DNA from: Alteromonas_F sp964429915
GTDB taxonomy: Bacteria > Pseudomonadota > Gammaproteobacteria > Enterobacterales > Alteromonadaceae
Length of the DNA stretch: 49,510 nt
Direction: 5' to 3'
NCBI GenBank assembly: GCA_964429915.1
Contig: CAYSDZ010000024.1
Location: 1 to 49,510 of the forward strand
Made by a program: the position numbers and the translations under genes. Of this stretch, positions 32,642 to 42,035 are shown one piece after another. Under the pieces are notes generated by a model. It saw only the letters and a list, made by a program, of their open reading frames with translations, had not been told where the DNA came from and did no database searches. How positions within the stretch are numbered: position 1 is the first letter of the stretch; each line of letters opens with the position of its first letter.

Positions 32642-34996
32642 CTAATCGTCAATACTTTGAGATTTCAACCAGTCATTCAAGGCTTCAGTATCGTTTGATA
32701 CCGCCATTTGTAACTCCTCAACCCAATCGTGGACATTTTCCCACCATGCAGGGTGATCGCCTTGCTGAATTTGATTAGCAATACGTTGTACTCGCGCCAA
32801 GCCTACCGAACCAGCTGCACCTTTAATTTTATGCGCTTGTGAGCATACTTCATTTTTCTCATCGGCACTCAAACTAAGTTGCAAGATTTCCATATATTCA
32901 GGCATTTTTGCGTGAAATACGCCGACGCTCTCTTTTACCATTTCGACACCAATGGTTTCATTTAACATTTGGAGTAATTCGATATCGAGAATATCGCAGA
33001 GCGCTTTATTGGTATCGTTTTGCATATGAGACTCTTTTACTTCTACAGGTGCTTCAGGTTCACAGAACAAATCGTTGAAAACGTCTATCACCCGACTCTT
33101 TTTAATAGGTTTGGCAATAATATCATCCATTCCGTTCTGTAAATATTCCTCGCGTTTTTTAATCACATTGGCGGTTAACGCAACAATGGGCGTGCCTGCG
33201 CACAGATCTTCTTCATGAAGTACCGAGGCTACATCGAAGCCTGTCATATCTGGAAGTTGAATGTCGAGCAGGACCAAATCATAATGCTGTTTTCTTGCTT
33301 TTTCTATCGCTTCGCCACCTGTCATCGCCACATCGACTTTTTGCCCTAATTTTTCTAACAACGCTTTGGCAACCATCACGTTAAGCTCGATATCTTCGAC
33401 TAGCAAAATATTGAGGTCGAACACTTTAAGCTCCTGCATTTTCGCTGGCTTTTGTGACAATTGCAGTGGCAGTTTTATTTCAAATCGAGTGCCTTCTCCA
33501 ACGGTACTGGACACCTCAATTTTTCCCTTCATCAAGTCAACCATTTGTTTACAAATAGCTAAACCAATGCCCGTACCTGTTGCAGATTGATGATCAGGAT
33601 GATTCACCTGATAGTACATAGCGAAAATGTTGCTCAACTCTGACTCAGGTATACCTACGCCAGTATCAGCAATGACAAACGTCACTTCGCATTGATTATT
33701 TTGCGGACTTGATGCAGAGATAGACAAGGCAACCTTGCCTTTTTGGGTAAATTTCACCGCATTGTAAAGAATATTCCATAGGATTTGACGCAACCTCGTT
33801 CCATCGGCTTCAACCAATTTAGGAATAGGTTGATGTACTTCACAGCTAAACGCTAAATTTTTATCTTTTGCTAGTAATTTAATAATACTACTTAATTCTT
33901 CGGCAAACTCTTTGATAGAAATGGTTTTAAGCGACAGCTCTAGCCGGTCTCTATCTAGCTTATCTAAATCAATAATATCGTTAAAAATGTTCCCTAGGGT
34001 AATGGCGCTTGCATAGATAGTGCTAACCCAATTGAACTGCTCTTTATTGAGTTCAGTATCGCGTAACATCCGGCTTAAACCCACAATGCCATTCAACGGC
34101 GTTCGCAATTCGTGACTAATAGTAGCAATAAAACGAGTTTTGTCCTGACTCGCCTTGGCCGCTGCACTTTCGGCTTGCTTGCGCTCGGTCATGTCTCTGC
34201 CGAACGCTAACAAGCCTAAGCGATTCCCTTCTTTATCGTAAAAAGGCACTTTACGCATTTCAAAATATCGGTGTTTATTATCAGCAAACCGAAGCCATAA
34301 TTCTTCGGTGATACTTTTATCGCTTTCTAACACTTCGTGATCGCTAGTTACCACTTGACGAGCCAAATCCTCTTCGTAAACATCATGTGGAGTTAAACCT
34401 AACAACTCTTCTTCGGTCTTCCCCGTCATTAACTCAGCGATTCTATTACACCCTGCAAAGCGCCCTTCTTCGTTGCGATAATAAATTAGGTCTGGAGAAG
34501 CATCGATAATTGAGCGCAGCAACGTAGAAAGCCGTCTTGCTTGCGCCTCTTGTTCAGTTTTGTCTCTAATTTCAACTTCAAGCTCTTTAAACACAGTTTC
34601 GCGTTCGTCCTGAGCTTGTTTGCGTTGTTCGATTTCATGATTGAGCTGGCGTATATTTGTTTGTAACTCACGATTCAAGAAAACATCTTCTTCTCTCAAG
34701 CGTTCTAACTGAGAGACGACGTCTTTTAAATTTCGTCGCGAATTTTCCAGTTGAGAAACCAACTCAGCAAAGAAATATAAAATCCAAGGGGTAGAAAACA
34801 CAGTGAGCAATACCACGCTGATCAGATCATCCCACTGAAAGGTTGTCCCTAACGACATTCGAATACCGTATGCGCCGCCCACCGCAAAAGCTAGCATTAA
34901 AGTAACCACGATAAGATTAACTTTTAACTTGCCGAAATTTTGCACAAATTGCGCAAGTCGAATCGCCCAAGATTCTTGAGAAAGCTCTGAATGCAT
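32642..34996 (-). CDS. arcB: Hybrid sensor histidine kinase ArcB
   Basis: A 784-residue inner-membrane redox-responsive kinase that signals through ArcA. Two helices (about 26-46 and 58-80) are followed by a coiled coil (80-155), a PAS domain (160-272), a HisKA domain with His295 in ISHELRTPLNG, an HATPase domain (TRLRQILWNILYNAVKF, DTGVGIP, GTGIGLA), a receiver domain (LLVEDIELNVMVA, LLDIQLPDMTG) and an HPt domain (HKIKGAAGSVG). E. coli ArcB has redox cysteines at 180 and 241. Here the first is present (Cys183 in AGCNRIAEL) and the second is replaced by Tyr244 (RYFEMRKVP). It is divergent from gltB, as in E. coli. Confidence 0.93.
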   Translation of the reverse strand: MHSELSQESWAIRLAQFVQNFGKLKVNLIVVTLMLAFAVGGAYGIRMSLGTTFQWDDLISVVLLTVFSTPWILYFFAELVSQLENSRRNLKDVVSQLERLREEDVFLNRELQTNIRQLNHEIEQRKQAQDERETVFKELEVEIRDKTEQEAQARRLSTLLRSIIDASPDLIYYRNEEGRFAGCNRIAELMTGKTEEELLGLTPHDVYEEDLARQVVTSDHEVLESDKSITEELWLRFADNKHRYFEMRKVPFYDKEGNRLGLLAFGRDMTERKQAESAAAKASQDKTRFIATISHELRTPLNGIVGLSRMLRDTELNKEQFNWVSTIYASAITLGNIFNDIIDLDKLDRDRLELSLKTISIKEFAEELSSIIKLLAKDKNLAFSCEVHQPIPKLVEADGTRLRQILWNILYNAVKFTQKGKVALSISASSPQNNQCEVTFVIADTGVGIPESELSNIFAMYYQVNHPDHQSATGTGIGLAICKQMVDLMKGKIEVSSTVGEGTRFEIKLPLQLSQKPAKMQELKVFDLNILLVEDIELNVMVAKALLEKLGQKVDVAMTGGEAIEKARKQHYDLVLLDIQLPDMTGFDVASVLHEEDLCAGTPIVALTANVIKKREEYLQNGMDDIIAKPIKKSRVIDVFNDLFCEPEAPVEVKESHMQNDTNKALCDILDIELLQMLNETIGVEMVKESVGVFHAKMPEYMEILQLSLSADEKNEVCSQAHKIKGAAGSVGLARVQRIANQIQQGDHPAWWENVHDWVEELQMAVSNDTEALNDWLKSQSIDD

Positions 34997-35453
34997 AAAC
35001 AGTCACACATGAATTTTACAACTTGTAGCATCGTATCACTTCGCCGAAGCCATGTAACCGCTAAAATACTCAAATGTGTGTTGTAGACAGATTACAGAAT
35101 AGAATAATTATTCGATAAAATCGATTTCACTTGCGTCAAGAAAGCACTGCTTCCAAATTTAACCCAACCAACAAAAAATGAAAATGAGAACTGTTATTAG
35201 GCCGAAATAAAAACAGATTTTATCGCAAAGATGATTGGTTTATAGGGGCGTAACGGCATTTTTACGTGCTAGCCAACGAATACTGATTGATTTTATTTAC
35301 GAGTATCTGTATTTTATATGGCCCGTCGAAGTGCAATGCATATTCATGCGCTTTACGTTGATATGGTTTTACGTTGATAGAGAAATAAGGACTGACTCCT
35401 TTCTGCTTGTCGCTACCGAATATAGCAAAGCATCATAATAACAATAATAACAT
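34997..35453. other. Long divergent intergenic region between arcB and gltB
   Basis: This AT-rich stretch has no convincing gene; a 67-codon frame at 35235-35438 has no ribosome binding site and no family features. It should hold the arcB and gltB promoters. A pair of 12-bp direct repeats lies at 35352-35379. The structured gltB leader follows at 35454. Confidence 0.6.
35352..35379 (+). promoter_or_regulatory. Paired direct repeats TTTACGTTGATA upstream of gltB
   Basis: TTTACGTTGATA occurs at 35352-35363 and again at 35368-35379, a 16-bp period (about one and a half helical turns), about 160 bp before the gltB start. This fits a tandem binding site for an activator, but no known consensus is matched. 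Confidence 0.4.
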
Positions 35454-35532
35454 CTTGGCCCCCTCTTACGAAAGTGAGGTATCAGGGGAAAACATACTTT
35501 GTCGCCTTTGACTAGTCCAAGGCGCTAGGAGA
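35454..35532 (+). ncRNA. Structured leader RNA candidate of gltBD
   Basis: Stem-loop 1 pairs CCCCT (35460-35464) with AGGGG (35484-35488) and CTTAC (35465-35469) with GTGAG (35474-35478), leaving a GAAA tetraloop and a 5-nt one-sided bulge (GTATC). Stem-loop 2 is a 22-bp near-perfect palindrome at 35503-35524 centred on GACTAGTC. The CTTGG at 35454-35458 can instead pair with CCAAG at 35517-35521, which would open stem 2. The ribosome binding site GGAGAG follows at 35527-35532. The arrangement suggests switching control of gltB translation; no known riboswitch class matches. Confidence 0.5.
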
Positions 35533-35537
35533 GTAAC

Positions 35538-38500
35538 ATGAGTTTATATAATCCAACTGACTCAAAAGACAACTGTGGCTTCGGTCTCATTGCCCATACT
35601 ACGGGTGAGCCAAGCCATAAATTGGTAACAACAGCGATCACAGGATTAGATCGCATGCAACATCGAGGCGGTATCGCTGCTGATGGTGTTACAGGTGATG
35701 GTTGTGGCCTATTGCTTCAAAAACCTGACAGTTTCTTTCGCGCTATCGCCGAAGAGAATAACTGGAAGCTAGGTAAAAAGTACGCAGTCGGTGTTATTTT
35801 CCTTAGCCAAGATGATGATCGGGCCAATCTTGCCAAAGCCGTAATCAACGAAGAAATTACCAACGAGACCCTCGACCTAGTCGGCTGGAGAGAAGTGCCT
35901 GTTGATACTAGCGTGTTAGGTGAACTCGCGCTTACTGGTGTACCACGTATTGCTCAAGTGTTCATTAATGCGCCCACAGGATGGCGAAAACGCGATCTTG
36001 AACGTCGTTTATTCATGCTTCGTAGGCGCTCAGAAAAACGCCTTGTAGACGACCCCGATTTTTATATCGCATGTTTATCTGGCCTTGTTACTGTGTACAA
36101 AGGCTTGGTGATGCCGAAAGACTTACCTGCTTTTTATAAAGATTTGGCCGATCCTCGCATGGAAAGTGCTATTTGTGTATTCCATCAACGCTTTTCTACC
36201 AATACCTTACCTAAGTGGCCGCTCGCACAGCCATTTAGGTTTCTAGCGCACAATGGCGAAATTAATACCATTAAAGGCAATCGCGATTGGGCAAAAGCGC
36301 GTGAATCAAAATTCGTCACGCCATTGTTGCCCGACCTAAAAGATGCGGCGCCTTTTGTTAATACAGAAGGTTCTGATTCGTCGTCTTTAGATAACATGCT
36401 AGAGCTATTTCTAGCTGGAGGAATGGATTTATTCCGAGCGATGCGTTTATTAGTGCCGCCCGCCTATCAAAATAATGCAACGATGGACCCTGCCCTTCGG
36501 GCGTTTTACGAATTTAACTCCATGCATATGGAACCTTGGGACGGCCCAGCCGGTATTGTTTTGACCAACGGCCGTCACGTTGCCTGTAACTTAGACAGAA
36601 ATGGTCTTCGTCCTGCGCGCTATGTTCTCACCAAAGACGGGTTTATAACGCTTGCTTCTGAAGTCGGTATTTGGGATTACCAAGAATCAGACGTTGTTGA
36701 AAAGGGTCGTGTAGGCCCGGGTGAAATGCTTGCTGTTGATACCTATACAGGAAAAATTTGGCGCTCTAACGAAATTGATGAAGACTTGAAAGATCGCCAC
36801 CCGTATGGCGAATGGCTAGAAAACAATATCCGTCGTCTCACTCCGATCGAGAAGTTCGATCCGAACGAGCGAGGAAAACGCACGTATTCGGATGACGAGC
36901 TAGCGGTATACCATAAGTTGTTCAACTACAGCTATGAAGAGATCCAACAAGTTGTAAAAGTACTAGCTAAAGATGGTCAAGAAGCGGTGGGCTCAATGGG
37001 TGACGATACGCCCATGGCAGTCATGTCGTCACGACAACGCACGCTTTACGATTACTTTCGTCAGCAGTTTGCACAAGTCACAAACCCGCCTATCGATCCG
37101 CTTCGCGAAAATCACGTGATGTCACTCGCCACTTGCATTGGTAGAGAACAAAATGTGTTCAGTGAAACAAGCGGATATGCCGATCGCGTGTTATTTGAAA
37201 GTCCTGTTTTAACGTTTACGGATTTGCAGCAGCTACGTGAGTTCAATACAGATAACTATTATTCAGAAGCCATTGACCTGCAATATGCGCAAGAAGAAGG
37301 CTTAAAGCGTGCTATAGAGCGAATTTGTAACGAAGCAGAATACGTAGTCAAACAAAAGCGTGCTGCATTTGTAGTATTGACAGACCGTAATATTAAACCG
37401 AATCGTTTACCTATTCCTGCCGCTATGGCAGTAGGCGCCGTTCAAAAACGGTTAATCGAAAAGTCGCTGCGCTGTGATGCGAACATTGTGATTGAAACAG
37501 CTTCTGCACGCGACCCGCATCACTTTGCTGTACTCATTGGATTAGGCGCTACGGCAATTTACCCGTTCTTAGCATATGAAACCATTGAGCAAATGGTAGA
37601 GCGCGGTGACATCGATATTCCTATCGTTGATGCAATGATTAACTACAGAAAAGGCATTAATAAAGGGCTTTATAAAATTATGTCTAAAATGGGCATAAGT
37701 ACCGTTGCCAGTTATCGTAGTTCTAAACTCTTCGAAGCAGTGGGTATTAATAACGATGTGATGAAACGCTGTTTCGAAGGTGTGACTTCTCGTATTCAAG
37801 GCGCAGGTTTCGAAGATTTTGAACAAGACATTATGAATGTTAGCCGTATTGCATGGCTCAAGCGTAAAAGCATGAGTCATGGCGGTTTGCTTAAGTACGT
37901 ACACGACGGGGAATACCATGCGTATAACCCTGATGTGGTCAAAACCTTGCAAAAAGCGGTTGTTAGCGGTGAATACAGCGACTACCAAGCCTTCGCAGAA
38001 TTGGTGAATGAACGCTCTCCTTCTCACTTACGCGATTTGTTAGCACTTGCACCCGACTCTGATGCAATTTCTATCGACGAAGTCGAATCAGCAGATACAC
38101 TGTATCCACGGTTTGATACTGCAGCTATGTCAATTGGCGCTTTAAGCCCAGAAGCACACGAAGCCTTAGCCATTGCAATGAATCGCTTAGGCGGACAGTC
38201 TAATTCTGGTGAAGGCGGTGAGGATCCTGCACGCTTCAATACTGAAAAAAATTCCAAGATCAAACAGGTCGCATCGGGCCGTTTTGGGGTCACCCCTCAT
38301 TATCTTGCAAATGCAAGTGTCATTCAGATTAAAGTAGCACAAGGTGCAAAACCGGGTGAAGGGGGTCAGTTACCGGGTGATAAAGTAAATAAATACATCG
38401 CTCAATTGCGCTTCTCAGTGCCGGGCGTTACCCTAATTTCACCACCACCACATCACGATATCTATTCAATCGAAGACTTAGCTCAGCTTATTTTCGATTT

Positions 38501-40004
38501 GAAGCAAGTGAATCCAAAAGCCCTAATTTCAGTGAAATTGGTTTCCGAACCAGGCGTTGGAACGATCGCGACTGGGGTAGCAAAGGCCTACGCTGATTTA
38601 ATTACCGTATCTGGCTACGATGGTGGTACGGGTGCAAGTCCACTAACATCAGTCAAATATGCCGGTTGTCCCTTTGAGCTCGGACTCGCTGAAACTCAAC
38701 AAGCCTTGGTTGAGAATGGCTTGCGTCATAAAGTCAGACTACAAACCGATGGCGGGTTGAAAACAGGGCTTGATGTAGTCAAAGCCGGCATTTTGGGTGC
38801 CGAAAGCTTTGGCTTCGGTACCGGACCTATGGTGGCATTGGGCTGTAAGTATTTGCGTATTTGCCACTTAAATAACTGTGCAACGGGTGTCGCCACTCAA
38901 GACGATAAGCTACGTGCTAACTATTTCATTGGTTTGCCTGAAATGGTAATGAACTACTTCAAGTTTGTTGCTCAAGAAGTACGTGAGATTATGGCATCTA
39001 TGGGTGTGCGTAAATTCGAAGATCTAGTGGGTCGAACCGAGCTACTGAAAAGACTTGAGGGCATTACAGCCAAACAGACTAAGTTAGATCTTTCTCCCTT
39101 GTTGGTCAAACCCACCGCAGGTAATCACACAAGGCTGTTCTGTTCTGAAACCACCAATGCGCCTCTCGATAAAGGCGTATTGAATGCCACAATTTTGGCA
39201 GATACCAAGTCAGCAATCGATAGCGCGTCAGGGATAACACTGCGTTATCCTATTCGCAACACCGACCGTTCTGTTGGTGCATTGATATCCGGTGCTATTG
39301 CCGAAAAACACGGTAACCATGGTATGGATGACGCCCCCATCGAAGTGCGCTTTACGGGTACCGCAGGCCAAAGCTTTGGAGTATGGAATGCTGGCGGCCT
39401 TCACATGTATATCGAAGGCGATGCCAACGATTACGTAGGCAAAGGAATGACTGGCGGTAAGCTTGTTGTCTATCCACCGTCAAACGTCAGCTTCAAAGCA
39501 CATGAAAGTGCCATTGTAGGTAATACGTGTTTGTACGGTGCGACAGGAGGCAAACTGTTTGCTGCTGGTCGAGCCGGTGAACGATTTGGTGTTCGCAACT
39601 CAGGTGCGATTGCCGTTGTTGAGGGCCTTGGAGATAACGGCTGTGAATATATGACGGGTGGAATTGTTGCAGTACTAGGACAAAGTGGCCTTAACTTTGG
39701 TGCAGGCATGACCGGAGGCTTTGCTTATTTATACGATGAGCACAAAGATATTGAACAGCGTGTAAATCCAGAATTGGTCGATATTTTATCGATTACTGAC
39801 AAGGGTATTCTATCTGAGCATCTGCGTGGATTAATCAACCAGCATTATGAAGAAACGGGCAGTGAAAGAGCCTTGCATTTACTTACCCACTTCCAACAAG
39901 AACGTGGAAACTTTAAGTTAGTTAAGCCTAAGACTAGCGATGTAAAAAATCTACTAGGCCACATCAGTCGCTCTAGCGCTGAATTACGCGTTCAGGCGCA
40001 ATAG
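35538..40004 (+). CDS. gltB: Glutamate synthase (NADPH) large subunit
   Basis: The alpha subunit of GOGAT converts glutamine plus 2-oxoglutarate to two glutamates. It has 1488 residues. The glutaminase nucleophile is Cys13 (DNCGFGLIAH), exposed after removal of a 12-residue propeptide, much shorter than in E. coli. The class-II amidotransferase domain (QHRGGIAADG), central domain, FMN-binding synthase domain (SGYDGGTGASPL), 3Fe-4S cysteines (CKYLRICHLNNCATGVATQ) and the C-terminal beta-helix are complete. gltD follows 26 bp downstream. A structured leader precedes the gene. Confidence 0.97.
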   Translation: MSLYNPTDSKDNCGFGLIAHTTGEPSHKLVTTAITGLDRMQHRGGIAADGVTGDGCGLLLQKPDSFFRAIAEENNWKLGKKYAVGVIFLSQDDDRANLAKAVINEEITNETLDLVGWREVPVDTSVLGELALTGVPRIAQVFINAPTGWRKRDLERRLFMLRRRSEKRLVDDPDFYIACLSGLVTVYKGLVMPKDLPAFYKDLADPRMESAICVFHQRFSTNTLPKWPLAQPFRFLAHNGEINTIKGNRDWAKARESKFVTPLLPDLKDAAPFVNTEGSDSSSLDNMLELFLAGGMDLFRAMRLLVPPAYQNNATMDPALRAFYEFNSMHMEPWDGPAGIVLTNGRHVACNLDRNGLRPARYVLTKDGFITLASEVGIWDYQESDVVEKGRVGPGEMLAVDTYTGKIWRSNEIDEDLKDRHPYGEWLENNIRRLTPIEKFDPNERGKRTYSDDELAVYHKLFNYSYEEIQQVVKVLAKDGQEAVGSMGDDTPMAVMSSRQRTLYDYFRQQFAQVTNPPIDPLRENHVMSLATCIGREQNVFSETSGYADRVLFESPVLTFTDLQQLREFNTDNYYSEAIDLQYAQEEGLKRAIERICNEAEYVVKQKRAAFVVLTDRNIKPNRLPIPAAMAVGAVQKRLIEKSLRCDANIVIETASARDPHHFAVLIGLGATAIYPFLAYETIEQMVERGDIDIPIVDAMINYRKGINKGLYKIMSKMGISTVASYRSSKLFEAVGINNDVMKRCFEGVTSRIQGAGFEDFEQDIMNVSRIAWLKRKSMSHGGLLKYVHDGEYHAYNPDVVKTLQKAVVSGEYSDYQAFAELVNERSPSHLRDLLALAPDSDAISIDEVESADTLYPRFDTAAMSIGALSPEAHEALAIAMNRLGGQSNSGEGGEDPARFNTEKNSKIKQVASGRFGVTPHYLANASVIQIKVAQGAKPGEGGQLPGDKVNKYIAQLRFSVPGVTLISPPPHHDIYSIEDLAQLIFDLKQVNPKALISVKLVSEPGVGTIATGVAKAYADLITVSGYDGGTGASPLTSVKYAGCPFELGLAETQQALVENGLRHKVRLQTDGGLKTGLDVVKAGILGAESFGFGTGPMVALGCKYLRICHLNNCATGVATQDDKLRANYFIGLPEMVMNYFKFVAQEVREIMASMGVRKFEDLVGRTELLKRLEGITAKQTKLDLSPLLVKPTAGNHTRLFCSETTNAPLDKGVLNATILADTKSAIDSASGITLRYPIRNTDRSVGALISGAIAEKHGNHGMDDAPIEVRFTGTAGQSFGVWNAGGLHMYIEGDANDYVGKGMTGGKLVVYPPSNVSFKAHESAIVGNTCLYGATGGKLFAAGRAGERFGVRNSGAIAVVEGLGDNGCEYMTGGIVAVLGQSGLNFGAGMTGGFAYLYDEHKDIEQRVNPELVDILSITDKGILSEHLRGLINQHYEETGSERALHLLTHFQQERGNFKLVKPKTSDVKNLLGHISRSSAELRVQAQ

Positions 40005-40030
40005 CCGAGTCGGTCAGGAGTATAAAAATT

Positions 40031-41446
40031 ATGGCAAAGAACGTTTATCAATTTGTAGATGTAGAAAGAATTGATCCGCCCAAAAAACCGATTGTTGTTC
40101 GAAAGGAAGGCTTCGATGAAATCTATCATGAAATGACAGATTCTCAGGCCCAAGGCCAAGCAGATCGCTGCCTAGATTGCGGTAATCCCTATTGCGAATG
40201 GAAGTGTCCTGTTCACAACTATATTCCGCAATGGTTAGCGTTGGTAAATGAGGGGAAAATAATGGAAGCCGCAGAGCTTTCGTCCAAAACCAATAGCTTG
40301 CCCGAGGTATGCGGGCGCGTTTGTCCTCAAGATAGATTATGTGAAGGTGCGTGCACATTAAATGAAGACTTTGGCGCTGTAACGATTGGTTCTATTGAAA
40401 AATACATCACCGATACTGCGTTTAAAATGGGCTGGCGCCCAGATATGTCGGATGTGGTATGGACCGACAAAAAAGTCGCCATCGTTGGCGCAGGTCCGGC
40501 AGGCTTGGGTTGCGCAGATATATTGGTGCGCAACGGTGTCAAGCCCGTTGTATTTGACCGCTACGAAGAGATTGGCGGCTTACTTACCTTTGGTATTCCC
40601 TCCTTCAAGCTCGAAAAAGATGTGGTAAAACTGCGCCGCGAAATTTTTACTGAAATGGGTGTTGAGTTTGTATTGAATACCGAAATAGGAAAAGACATTG
40701 CTTTTGAAACTCTGCTAAATGATTACGACGCCGTATTTTTGGGTATGGGAACGTACAAAGCAATGAAAGGCGGATTTAAGCATGAAACTAACCCTGGCGT
40801 TTACGACGCGCTGCCTTTTTTGATTGCTAACACCAACCGAGTAATGGGTTTGGAAAAAGATCCTAACGATTTTATCGACATGAAAGGAAAAAAAGTCGTC
40901 GTGCTTGGTGGCGGAGATACAACGATGGATTGCGTAAGAACGTCTATTCGTCAAAACGCAAAATCAGTGACCTGCGCCTATCGACGAGACGAAGAAAGCA
41001 TGCCCGGCTCACGCCGAGAAGTTGTTAATGCAAGAGAAGAAGGTGTGAATTTTCAATTTAATTTGCAGCCTATCGATATTGAAGTTAATAAAGAGGGCGA
41101 TGCAATTGGCGTTCGTTTTGTAAAAACACAAATGGGTGAGCCCGACTCCGCAGGTCGAAGACGCCCTGTTGAAATCGAAGGTTCTGAATTTGTGATGGAA
41201 GCCGATGCAGTGATAATTGCGTTTGGTTTTCAACCTAGTCCCTCAGACTGGTTTGCTGAGCATGGCATCATACTCGATGAAAAAGGCCGAGTAAGAGCCC
41301 CTTCTAAAGGAAAATTTGCTTTTCAAACGTCTAACCCAAAAGTATTTAGCGGCGGCGATATGGTACGTGGTAGTGATCTTGTTGTTACAGCTATCGATGA
41401 AGGAAGAAAAGCGGCTGAAGGAATCATGGATTATTTAAACGTTTAA
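40031..41446 (+). CDS. gltD: Glutamate synthase (NADPH) small subunit
   Basis: The beta subunit feeds electrons from NADPH to GltB. It has 471 residues (E. coli 472). The N-terminal cysteine clusters for 4Fe-4S binding (CLDCGNPYCEWKCPVHN and CGRVCPQDRLCEGACT) are intact. The FAD motif VAIVGAGPAGLGCAD and the NADPH motif VVVLGGGDTTMDCV follow. A good ribosome binding site (CAGGAG) precedes the ATG, and a strong terminator lies 9 bp after the stop codon, closing the gltBD operon. Confidence 0.97.
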   Translation: MAKNVYQFVDVERIDPPKKPIVVRKEGFDEIYHEMTDSQAQGQADRCLDCGNPYCEWKCPVHNYIPQWLALVNEGKIMEAAELSSKTNSLPEVCGRVCPQDRLCEGACTLNEDFGAVTIGSIEKYITDTAFKMGWRPDMSDVVWTDKKVAIVGAGPAGLGCADILVRNGVKPVVFDRYEEIGGLLTFGIPSFKLEKDVVKLRREIFTEMGVEFVLNTEIGKDIAFETLLNDYDAVFLGMGTYKAMKGGFKHETNPGVYDALPFLIANTNRVMGLEKDPNDFIDMKGKKVVVLGGGDTTMDCVRTSIRQNAKSVTCAYRRDEESMPGSRREVVNAREEGVNFQFNLQPIDIEVNKEGDAIGVRFVKTQMGEPDSAGRRRPVEIEGSEFVMEADAVIIAFGFQPSPSDWFAEHGIILDEKGRVRAPSKGKFAFQTSNPKVFSGGDMVRGSDLVVTAIDEGRKAAEGIMDYLNV

Positions 41447-41455
41447 ATAGCTCAA

Positions 41456-41484
41456 AAAGGCACTGAAAACTTGTCAGTGCCTTT
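41456..41484 (+). terminator. Intrinsic terminator of gltBD
   Basis: AAAGGCACTGA (41456-41466) and TCAGTGCCTTT (41474-41484) form an 11-bp perfect stem with a 7-nt loop. The T tract is only three bases on the plus strand and AAAAA precedes the stem, so it may also work on the minus strand. Confidence 0.8.
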
Positions 41485-41522
41485 ATCACAGCCTTATACT
41501 GCTGTAAAAAGAGAGTATAACG

Positions 41523-41900
41523 ATGCCTATATTCAGCTATATCAACATTTGCAGAGCATTAATCATTGGTGCAGTCACCTTCTTTGTTTGCTTCACAGCC
41601 AAAGCTTCAAGCCCCGAGATATCAACATGCCCCTCTGTGTTTTATTCAATCAACTTGCACAACGATGCCAAGCTTTGCCAAATTTTTGACTCATCAAAAC
41701 CCGCTTCTTTGATTTATCACGTTAACGAAACTCCTAACAATGTAGTTGCATTTTTTCTTGTCGACCGCCGACTTACAAAGCACTCTCACATTCATAACCG
41801 CGTTTTGTTGATGAATGCAGATAAAACCCATCGTGTTGTCGTATCTCCCGATGGTGACGGAAGCCAAGTAGATATTTTAGTTATCGCACCGTCTGTATAA
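41523..41900 (+). CDS. Hypothetical secreted protein, 125 aa
   Basis: A 125-residue protein with a signal peptide (hydrophobic part LIIGAVTFFVCFTA, cleavage near AKA-SS). The mature part has two cysteines (STCPSVF and AKLCQIF) that could form a disulfide, and beta-like segments (LIYHVNETPNNVVAFFLV, NRVLLMNAD, HRVVVSPDGDG). I do not recognise the family. The GAGAG ribosome binding site 8 bases before the ATG supports translation. It is isolated between the gltBD terminator and the DUF2726 gene. Confidence 0.6.
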   Translation: MPIFSYINICRALIIGAVTFFVCFTAKASSPEISTCPSVFYSINLHNDAKLCQIFDSSKPASLIYHVNETPNNVVAFFLVDRRLTKHSHIHNRVLLMNADKTHRVVVSPDGDGSQVDILVIAPSV

Positions 41901-42035
41901 AAAAGCGGTTTAAGGCCACGCTCTGGCACCAGATTTGCTTTACCTCTACCAAGTTAAATCATTTGACAGGCACTGACTAAAAGCAGTCAGGAAATTGACG
42001 CTACGAAAGTGTATGTTAAATTAGTAAAGGTAAGC

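Noticed and set aside
35235..35438. 67-codon frame in the arcB-gltB gap
   Set aside because: No ribosome binding site, hydrophobic random-looking product, and it overlaps the direct repeats and promoter region of gltB.
37569..38293. Long minus-strand open frames inside gltB
   Set aside because: They are by-products of codon usage in gltB; the histidine- and phenylalanine-rich products are typical of antisense shadows.
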